From Hygrophila difformis (lineage: Eukaryota > Streptophyta > Magnoliopsida > Lamiales > Acanthaceae): a DNA stretch of 64,000 bases. Positions 50,109 through 59,753 of the stretch are shown here, in pieces. Numbering within the stretch: the stretch's first letter is position 1; each line of letters starts with the position of its first letter. A program made the position numbers and the translations under genes. Where the stretch lies: NCBI GenBank assembly GCA_030278955.1, contig JAOANR010000011.1:33236403-33300402 (forward strand). The letters are read 5' to 3'. Under the pieces are notes generated by a model, which was given only the letters and a program-made list of their open reading frames with translations, had not been told where the DNA came from and made no database searches.

Positions 50109-53100
50109 TGATAATGGCCAAAATTGTCCATTATTCTCAATCCATTTCCGTGTCTGAGACGGAAATTTTGATCGTATTCCCATCTTATTGCAATAAGAAA
50201 GCAGTTGAATTCGACAGATTAATGCAAGTTTGTAAGAATAATAAGCTGGTAATGAAAAAACACAAAAATATGCTTTTTAATTGTATTTATATTAGAAAAA
50301 TCCAAAAACATGAGAAAAAGGAAAAAAAAGACAAGAAAAAGGAATGAAAGTGGGCAAAAGAATAAAATGGCCCACCAAAAATAAAAAAGATGGAAAAAAG
50401 ATTAGAAATCCCACAAACTGAATTCTTGGCCAAGTGTTGGAACTCAATTCGAATTGCCAAATTCGGTCTAAACCGAATTGAACAATTCGAATTAATGAAG
50501 AAAAGAAGAAGAGAATGAACAAGTGTTGAAGAAGAGAAGCAAGGTACACCAATTCGGTCTGTGGCAATTCGGTCTAAACCGAATTGACCCCTAGACCGAA
50601 TTGGGCTCTAAAAGAAGAGGAAATCCCAGAGCACAAGGAAGAGAGGAGACTCGATCTAAGCAATTCGGTCTAGTCCGAATTACTTGCATAGATCGAATTG
50701 CCTCAGAAAGAAAGCCAAGCAGGAGCCATCATCAATTCGAAAAGGCCAATTTGATCTGCTCATAGACCGAATTTATGAGTGAAGACCATTTCCAGCTCAA
50801 GATCAAGAAAGAAGACCTCATGCAATTCGAAATATACCAATTCAACCTAAACCGAATTGCTTGAGGAGACCGAATCACATTCAAAATTCCATCCAAATTG
50901 AAGCTGTGAGCACGTGGGAAATGCATGACACTGTTGATGGGCCCTGATGGGCCTAGGGTTTCACGCAAGCAGTATAAAAGCTGACCTTCTTCACCACTTG
51001 AGACATGATTAGAATCCGAGACAATCCATCTCTGGAACTTTAGACATTGGCTGAAGAATAAGGAGGCAGGACTCTCCACCCCTTAGGGGGTTAGTTTAGT
51101 TTAGTTAGTATTTTATTTTCCATGCAAATAGGTTCGTTAAGTAATGTTTTCCTTCTTAGTCTAGTTTGTGGAAGCGGTTACCACCCTTAGTGTAGCCATT
51201 CCCATAACATTTACATGCTTTGTAGTTGGAATAAACCCTACCATCAAGCTAATGATGGGTTTGGGTCCTTTACTTGCTTTCAAAGTGCTAATACAAGAAA
51301 AATTCCAGAAATGGTGTTTTTACCTTCATGTGTTTGGCACTCTTCTAATGCTTTCCTTAGAAATAAATGTTAGAATGTTTGTTTGTTTCAACTAGGTTGC
51401 TTTGATTATGTTCCAGTTGACTTACGTTCTTAATAAATGCATGAGCAGTGGGTTTTGGTAGGTTTTATGTCTTGGAGTTTCAAACTACTGTTCTTGTTTT
51501 TATGCATTCAATTCTTAGACTTTTAGATGTTTTAGGATCTTTTGATCTTCGTTTTCCTTGTTTTTAACTTTAGGATGTAACTCATGCTATTACCCACTGT
51601 ACACGCATATTTCTCATTAACCACAAGATATTCATAAGTGTGATTGTGAGATGACACTGATGTGAAATGATTGATGTGGTCAATCCCATCTGTCATAAAC
51701 CGCGTCAGCTTAGAAACCACATGAACACTTATGAGTGAAAATACAACTTATGTAAAATTTTATGCAATTCGATCTAGGCAATTCGGTTTAGACCGGCAAT
51801 TCGGTTTAGACCGAATTGCCCATGAGATCGAATTGCATAGCCTAAAAGTGTTGTCTTCATGTGATTTCCAAGCCATTCGGTCTATGCAATTCGGTCTAGA
51901 CCGAATTGCACATATAAACTGAATTGGCTTTGGAAACCACATTGTTTGCATTCCATCCCCTCATGCCTTAGTTTATTTTCTGTCTTACCCATTCGAATTG
52001 CCCAATTCGGTTTAAACCGAATTGACATGGCAATTCGAATTACCCTCATTTTTGGAGCAAATGTCTTAATCAAATTTGACCAAGGGAATGACTTCATCAA
52101 TTCAAATTGTCCAATTCGGTTTAGACCGAATTACTTGACAATTCGAATTCGATGATGTTTCATCTCATTGCAATGATTAATTGGGTGAGGAAAATACTTC
52201 ATTCCTCTTGCATTCCCAATTCGGTCTATATTGTACTTAACCCAGTAAGACCGAATTGCCTTTTCCTCCTATTTTAAAACTCCAAAATATTTTATTTCTT
52301 GAGTTGTGTAAGTTGCAGGGGTGTATTGGGCCTAGGCCCACTTCATCTAATCTTATCCATTACACCTCTCAACCCATTAGTGTCTTAATTATTGTGTGAT
52401 TAACACTCACACAATATCAAAAATATTTTCTTGATTTCATCTTTTATCCTGATTGCGTGTATGAATGGGTAGTAAGGAATATATCAGACTAATGTTGGCG
52501 GGTATTCCCCACACGGATAAACTAGCTCGTAGTCTGAACATTAATTACTAGTTGTTATTTTGCATGGTCCGGGCAGTGGTCGGTGGAAGCCTTGGCGGTT
52601 CGTCCATCCGGAATTATAATAGCTGCTCAGCTGACTCCTACCCGGATACAGTTTTCTTTTCTTTATCTTAATTTCAAACCTGAATCTAGAGCTGTAGTAA
52701 TGTTAGATGATATATGCCAATGTTATCTAATAATTATTGCAGTAATAGAACATGTGGGTTTTCATCCAAATTCACAGATAGTGAAGTCTAAGATGACGGC
52801 GGCAACTGTCATTCAAGGCATTCCACTGTCTAAAATCACTCCATCTGAAATAATTGGGAACTGGATGGCAGATGTTTGCAGTCCAGATCACCCCAGTTAT
52901 TTCTGGCACTCTTTTTAGCCCAATTCTTCTTATCCCAGGCTAATCCATCTTTGTGTATCAAATTCTGTCTAACCCCACCATATATTTTGGGGTATTTTAT
53001 TTTCCCTTCTTCTATACATGTATGCATGATATTATTATGTAGATGTTGCGGTCGTACTATTATTTTGGAGATCCTTCTCCTTGGACATAGAAGTCTTGAT

Positions 53101-54636
53101 TCAAATCAGATGTTGCATAATAAATTTCCAACAAAAATTCCTTTATAAAATCCGGATCTAAGTAAGGGATGATTTCACAATTATGACTAGCTCATATTCT
53201 ACTGGGGGTTGATTTGAGAACCTAGAAGCAGAGTCAGCGATTAGGTCTCATGTAGACTGAAAGGATCTGTGCTTTAATTGAGAGTCTAGTACTTGTGTAT
53301 GGAATGATTTTCATATATCCATTATTTTCTCAAAATTACTGTGTGTTGGAAATCTTCTATTAAGTGTTGCATCGAATCAGTGTCCACTTGGATTCGGATA
53401 AGATGTGATAAATAATAATAGAGGAACAACATATAGGCCTTGGTTAATTTCTAAGATAGGGTTGAGTATTCTTTCAACTACTATCTTCTTCTGCCAAAGC
53501 CTAGAATCGAGTCTCGAGTGAGTACATCCCGAATAGATTTATTTTTGGATCTGTTTCATTTAGTTTGTATCTCATAACTGCCCAGATGTTGTAAGTCCTG
53601 TGGCTTATTGATATCTTAGGGGTTCTTGATCTGCATCTGGTCACCAAGACCAGGGGCTCTTTTATACTAACGGAAAGAGCTGCTTTTAAAACTTCCGAGT
53701 GATAGAATTTTAAATGTTTTCTTTACTGCTTCCTTTTAAACGCTTTCATAGAGGTCACTCGGAAGAATTAGAGGTTAGCCATCTGTTAAAAGGTTTAAGA
53801 GTTATGGAATGGTTTGGGCCTTGATTCGAAACTTTGGGCGTGACCGGGGAAATGATAGGAGTACTTGCATATCAACTAATGATATGTTAGGTGTTGCTTG
53901 TCCTCCACAGATGATTAACATATTCTTGCAATGCATTGCAAGGGTAGTTATGTGTCTGTGGTATCTTAGAAATTGTTGTCTTAAGAGCATGTAAACTCTT
54001 ACTATAAGTACCTGTCTGTTAAAGCGAACTTGGTATAGAGAGCATGAGAGTTAGCTAATTGATGGAGTATCCCGAACAAATATATGTGTATTAAAATGGA
54101 AGTTTAATTGTGTTTCATCTGAATCTTGTCCAACCTTTATTATTTTCTCCCTGTCCTTTCTGTCACATTTTAAATCTGCTTTCTCAGAATAAGTTTTATC
54201 TGCTCTCTTATAATAATTTTAATTGCTTTTTTAGAATAAATTTTAATTGCTTTCTTAAGTATAATTTAATCCGTTTTGTAGTATAATTTTAATTGTTTTC
54301 ATAATCTAGTTTAAATTATGTCAAGTAGTTGATAATTGAAAGACAAACCTGAATCGAGTAATACGAGTGGAAAATCTTACTAAACGACGTGCGCCCTGCT
54401 TCTATCGCACATCCTCCAGTGAACGATCCGGTCTTACTATAAATTACTGCAATTTTTGACACCGTGCGCATTCGGGCTACAGTTTCCTACATGAGTATAT
54501 AAAAACGTGACAACCTATAAATATATCCCTAATCCCAACTCCGCCTTCATAAATCGATTTTCATTGAATAAAAATTAAACCGGGATTATTAGTTTTCAGA
54601 AAATACTCATATAGTGGGAAATTGTCAAAAGTTTCA
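50109..54636 (+). mobile_element. 5' LTR of element B (4.5 kb)
   Basis: It begins TGATAATGGCCAAAA and ends GTCAAAAGTTTCA. U3 holds a palindrome cluster (50448-50875) ending about 100 bases before a TATA box TATAAAA (50973-50979). A second cluster lies at 51763-52258. Unlike element A it has a single LTR terminus without the extra primer-site copies. The short frames inside it have no protein resemblance. Confidence 0.9.
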
Positions 54637-54654
54637 TGGCGCCGTTGCCGGGGA
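54637..54654 (+). other. Primer-binding site of element B, tRNA-Asp type
   Basis: TGGCGCCGTTGCCGGGGA directly abuts the LTR end, identical over 18 bases to element A. Confidence 0.9.
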
Positions 54655-54753
54655 AGATGCAGCGTCGTTTATTAAGAGAATTACACTCCTGATTACTCAT
54701 ACTTAGTTTTGTGTATATATTTCAGAACAGAGAAGTACCATCAAATCAATTAA

Positions 54754-54781
54754 ACATTTAGAGTACTAAGACTCTAAATGT
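54754..54781 (+). repeat. Hairpin 1 of element B
   Basis: ACATTTAGAGT, a short loop and the inverted copy, followed by GAGGATGATGAT. It aligns with the post-pol hairpin of A. Here it lies only 100 bases after the primer site because gag-pol is deleted. The acceptor-like TCCTGCAG and the basic mini-ORF (ATG 54839) follow, as in A. Confidence 0.75.
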
Positions 54782-55073
54782 GAGGATGATGATTTGAGGG
54801 GAAAACCTAACCAATTGGGTATTTTTCCTGCAGGAATCATGAAGCCACCAAAAAGAAAATTAAAGCATCAAAACAGGTTCCCGGTTGGATTAGTTCTGTA
54901 ATTGACCGAAATCTATATCCGGAATTTAAAGAAATTTAAGATCCGGAATATTTTTCACAAGTATATAATTAATCCAACCTAAATTTCTACAAGTCAAAAT
55001 CATTTATATATTTATATATATATATCTCTTGTGCATATTTTATTAAATAATTCGGGTATTAATCAATTAACTC

Positions 55074-55101
55074 ACATTTAGAGTACTAAGACTCTAAATG
55101 T
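55074..55101 (+). repeat. Hairpin 2 of element B
   Basis: An almost identical second copy of hairpin 1, followed by GAGGATGTTGATATTT. It marks the start of the F-box module. No counterpart was seen at this place in element A. Confidence 0.75.
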
Positions 55102-55149
55102 GAGGATGTTGATATTTATAGTATTAAATGTGGTCTATTTTTACACTTC

Positions 55150-55675
55150 AAATGAATTCGGTTTAAACCAAATTATTCGAAACAGATCGCATCATAGTGT
55201 TGCCTTGGTAATTTTACCAATTCGGTCTCAAGCCAATTCGGTCTAGACCGATTCGGTCTAGACCGAATTGGCCTAAGAGACGGAATTGATCTTCCAAGGC
55301 ATTTTCTGTGTTAGTATGGCCAAGTAGCAATTCGGTCATTTCAATTCGGTCTAAACCGAATTGATAGACCGAATTCATCTACAAAAGGCACTATCTTATT
55401 CTCAGTATCTTTTATGCATGTGAGCAATTCGATCTACAAGGCAATTCGGTCTAGACCGAATTGCCCATATAGATCGAATTGACTCACAAAAGCACCCATA
55501 TTTATTCCAAGTTTCCATTTGATCCATTCACCCCAATTCAAATTAGAAGTCAATTCGGTCTAGACCGAATTAACTTCAAATTCTTCCTCGAGTGTGAATT
55601 GTTTGTGCCTTTTTCCTTGATTCGGTCTACAAGTCAATTCGGTCTAAACCGAATTGACATATAGACCGAATCCCT
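55150..55675. repeat. Palindrome array upstream of the internal promoter, element B
   Basis: It contains multiple half-sites and full palindromes. Four-half-site modules are at about 55427-55480 and 55619-55672, with single palindromes near 55235-55270 and 55552-55571. The array ends about 35 bases before the TATA box at 55707. Confidence 0.9.
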
Positions 55676-55706
55676 CACAAACAAAAATCTCCTGCCCCAC
55701 ACCCTC

Positions 55707-55847
55707 TATAAATACCCCCTCCTCCCCTCTTCCCTCTCACTTACACTTTTTCACATTTCGAACCTTCTCCATTTTCTCTCTATTGTTCATCTTCCTTGCG
55801 AAACCAGAACCCTATTTCCGTCCAAATCACTCCCAAAGCTGTGAAAA
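55707..55847 (+). promoter_or_regulatory. Internal promoter and leader of the F-box gene, element B
   Basis: TATAAATA (55707-55714) is followed by a CT-rich stretch and a leader of roughly 100 bases before ATG 55848. Element A has TATATATT at the matching place, and both leaders share GCGAAACCAGA. A conserved TATA-to-ATG layout in two diverged copies suggests a real promoter brought along with the gene. Confidence 0.65.
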
Positions 55848-57977
55848 ATGGCTTCCTCCTCACAAAACCCAAGTGGGAGCATGGGTACGTTTTCTATCTC
55901 TGATTTCGCACCCCATTCTCGCGTTTTCAGTTTTGTATTTTTCATGGGTTTTGTGAAATCGGGAGTGGGGAAGGGAATGGGAGTCTGTTTTCAAGTTGGG
56001 GATGATCGGAAAGTGATCGGAATATGATGGACTTGGTCGGAATGGTCCAAGAACAGGATGGGCAGAACTAGGGTTTGCCCTGCCTGGGTTCAAACCCTTT
56101 CTTTTGTTGTTCTTAAGTTTTCGGTGGTGTTGGGGGAGTGTTTATTTTGAAAATCTGGGTTTCAAAACCCTAAAAAATCCATTTCTTGTTCATTTTATTG
56201 AAATTTTTGTGGCCATTTTTGTTTTCTGTGCTGTAAACTGTGAAAATGGAAAGAACACTAGGGTTTATTTTTCCCTCTAAACCACTGTGTTGTTCTTGGA
56301 TATTTGATAATGTGATTGAAAATGCATATTGATGATGTCTGTAAACTTATGTTTTTGAAGCATGAGTTTTTGGCCATATTCTAGTGTGGATGGACTATTC
56401 GTGTGTTTGTTTTTATGTTTGCATGCCACTGTATTGTGGATATCCTAGTAATAAATGCCTTCGTTGGATACCGGTTTACTATATTTTGCAAACTCAACTA
56501 AAAAGTTGATGTTTGTACAGACTAGGAACATGGTATTACAGACGAAACCATGCCAAAAATTTTTCCTGACACTTGTTTCTCAAATACTACTAGGCATGAT
56601 GTTTTATGGTAGAAAAAGACAAAAGCAAGTTGTTAGAATGTTCTATTCCTTAAATATTTGACTGGCACACTTGGGATATGTGGAGAATTAACAAAGTGTA
56701 GCAATTGTGCTCACTTTCCACACCCATTTCCCAATACAAAAATCCAAATGGGGGACCACTCAGACCCCCAAATTGATTAAATAAACAAGTCAACACTTTT
56801 CTTAAAATCCAAAAACAACCTTTGTGTATGTGTGCTTTTCTTGTTTCTTTTATTTACCTTAGTCCATCATCTCATGCTAGTAAATGCATAACTCATCATG
56901 TGTGTTTATTCCTCATTATTGTATATCCATCTCCCCATTTCACAAGAGTTTGATTCACTTTTATAGTGATCAAAAATCAGAATTCTCTTTTATGGGCTCA
57001 ATAGCCTATAAGAATGTCATCATGGTCTTTTGACCATTTGAAAAATATTTAGACTATCTTTAGTCTAAGAAAAAATTGTAAGAGTCCGAAACCCTTATCC
57101 CCTCTTTTCTTTTACTTGGTATTTTGCAATAAGTGTTGGATGCAATAATCTAACCCCTTATCTTATATATTATGCCTTAATAAATTCAAGTAAAATCAAT
57201 TAACTCACATTTAGAGCATAGCTCAAAATGTGAGTTGTTGAGTTTCAACTTGAATATTTTTATCAAAAATTTGTTAAAAATAGTTTCAACCTCTATTTTC
57301 GCAGGGACATCATCGTTCCGGATCCAGCTCCAGAGCAGGAAAGGACTGAACTACTGGACCTGCCAGTAGAACTTCTAGGAGAAATCCTCTCCCGTATCGG
57401 GGAGGATGACATCAAAAAGGTTTTCGCTGTCAGAGAAGTATGCAAGAAGTTCAGGGAAGCAAGTGATCTCCCGATAATCTATAAGAGATGTGAGCTGGAG
57501 ACCACAATCGTAAAGATGTGGGAGATAGGAGTCGAGGAAGAGAAGGAGGAACTCATGCAGAAGTGTGTCGACGCAGGAAACTACTACCTCCAATTCGTGC
57601 CAGCTCTACAAGCATTCGGAGCAGGTGATGAAGAGAGAGCCTGCGAATTGCTGAAGCCAGGGCTCGAAGATAATCACAAAGCAACAATCTTCATCAGGGG
57701 ATTTATGCTGCTTAGCAAGCTGGACAATGAACAGGTCCGTCAGGGAATAACAATGATCGACAAGATGGTGACGGACGAATCAATCATGGCATATGTGGGC
57801 AACAACGTCTTTGCATGGTTGATAGAAAGCCTGGAGACTCCCGACCTGTTCATTGACCAAGGACCCAAAATCTACTACCAAAGAGTGCTGGAGAACCAGG
57901 ATGACGAGGGTGATTACTGCTTGCCCTGCAGCCTGACAAACTATGTCCATTGGAGCAGGATTTTCTTCCAAGGGTAG
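55848..57977 (+). CDS. Captured F-box gene in element B (exon 1, 1.42-kb intron, exon 2)
   Basis: Exon 1 (55848-55884) encodes MASSSQNPSGSM and meets GTACGT. Exon 2 (57305-57977) follows TTTTCGCAG. Exon 2 is fully open: an acidic linker, then the F-box (LLDLPVELLGEILSRIGEDD, VFAVREVCKKF, DLPIIYKRCEL), then GNYYLQFVPALQAFGAG, ERACELLKPG, FIRGFMLLSKLDNEQ, MVTDESIMAYVGNNVFAWL and the tail CLPCSLTNYVHWSRIFF. Its product would be an SCF substrate adaptor of roughly 235 residues. Exon 2 proteins of A and B are about 88% identical by eye. One problem: exon 1 here lacks one base relative to A, so the annotated splice joins out of phase. Either this copy is a young pseudogene or another start is used. 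The first Met inside exon 2 (57516) lies after the F-box. Confidence 0.7.
57204..57234 (+). repeat. Intronic hairpin before F-box exon 2
   Basis: CTCACATTTAGAG...CTCAAAATGTGAG lies 70 bases upstream of the exon 2 acceptor. Element A has the matching hairpin at 20073-20103 in the same relative position. It is a variant of the post-pol hairpin. Confidence 0.7.
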
Positions 57978-59753
57978 GAGGAGGATGCGGAAAGAGGGCT
58001 GGAACTACATTTTGTCTTAATTAAACTAAAAACTTCATTTAGGAGAGCCGTTGATTTCTGTGCTAACTCGATCCGAGTACATGGCATCTCCTGTAATTAT
58101 ATTTTTGTTGAAATTCTGTAATTAAGGTCGTAGCTATAAGCCGAACCTTGGAATTATTTTGTTGTGATTGCCCGAAGATGTAATTGGGAATTATTCCTTC
58201 GTGCTTTCACAAAGAGATTTTCGTCTTGAGATCTCAAAAATATTTTTGAAAAAGATGTGTGGCAGTCCAAGGTGAATAAGCGACTGTCACGCCAAAAACA
58301 AAGCTGTAACATGCTTGCATGTTTACAATGTCTTCTTACTGCTTTCAATTAAATAACCGGCATAAAACGAGTATAAGATCTATCACCTAAATTCACATGT
58401 TGAATTTAGGCTAATGATAAAATTTTCAAACTATTAAATTTGGATAAAACAATTAAAAATATGCATGATATAAATTTTTGAGGGTTTTGAGCTATAAAAA
58501 TCCAATGATATGATCACTTGGAAGAAAAACAAAATTTTCATGTTGCGAAGTTGATTGAATAAATTGCAAGAATTTTTCAAAGGCTAAGTTCAAGAATAAA
58601 TGTATGACATGATCAAACCATACCATGTGAGATCTGGGCCATGAGTCACTTTTACACATCAATTCTTTGCTATGTGAAAATCATTTTGATTAAAGGAAAC
58701 TAGAACTTGCGATTGGGACCGATTCAAGACCATGCCATATTCCAAAAATCGAGAATATGATCGAGGCACTTAGAAACCCAAATTTTTGGCTTTCGTTTGA
58801 AATCCAAAACCAAAAATATTTTCCCTTTAGAATTAACCAATTTGAGCCTTTAAGCCTAATTTTTTCTTTAAAGCCTTCTATATTATCCCCAACCTTAAAA
58901 AAGACCAAGAAAATCAAACCTAAGTGTGCAAGAATGAATCTTATCAAGGCATTAAATTTTTTATCATCAAAAGTGTATCAATCGGTATGCTATAAACCGA
59001 TTCAAAAAAAAAGGGAAGAAAGAAAGAAAAGAAAAAGAAAAAGAAGAAAAATGTTGAGTTCCACTTAACAAGAAAAAAAAATTTGCAAATGACAAAGCAA
59101 ATTAGACAAAGTCTAATGTCATGCAATAGAAAAAGATAAACAAAAGAAAGAAATAAATATTGATGATCATTAATTTCTAAATAAAAATAATGCCAAGTGT
59201 GATAGAATAAGTTCTTGCCACTTCTAAACCAATAATTCCCTTCCTCACCTATGTTACAACCGTATGCTCCGTTATAACCCTTAAATAAGACCTCGGGATA
59301 TCGATTTAAAGAAATGAGCCGGTGGCGAGTTGGTCCAAATTGCAAGCATATGGGATAATTTAATTAAACTTGATTATGAGCGTTCATGATAAAACCCAAC
59401 TTTGAGAGTGAGTGAAATTTCCGATTCTACTATATGTGAGGCTCTGTTCTAATTGATCAATGTTCATGTCATGCTTGAATTCAAGAATTAAGCCGATGGG
59501 ATTTTCTAAACATCTATTCAAGAAGAATTAACAATAATGATTATTTGGTTTGCATATTCAAGTGAGAAGTATCATTTCATTAAACACTGCAACCAAAAGA
59601 GTTTAGTACTTGTAATTTTAATTGTCTTATCCCAATATAAAAAGAATGAAATATTTTTGAAGCCACGCAAATGGATTGAATATGCAGAGTCCAAGCTTTT
59701 AGGAGCACTGACACTGACTGCTCGGGGACGATCAGTATTAAATGTGAGGATGT
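57978..59753 (+). other. 3' untranslated region of element B
   Basis: No gene is recognised. It aligns with 17598-19332 of element A. It ends in AAATGTGAGGATGT directly before the 3' LTR, in the place of a polypurine tract. Confidence 0.6.

Noticed and set aside
52583..53148. Protein-coding genes of 90-111 codons in the LTR of element B, repeated at 62256-62821
   Set aside because: Both copies are simply the two LTRs. The frames have no recognisable domain and overlap each other on both strands.
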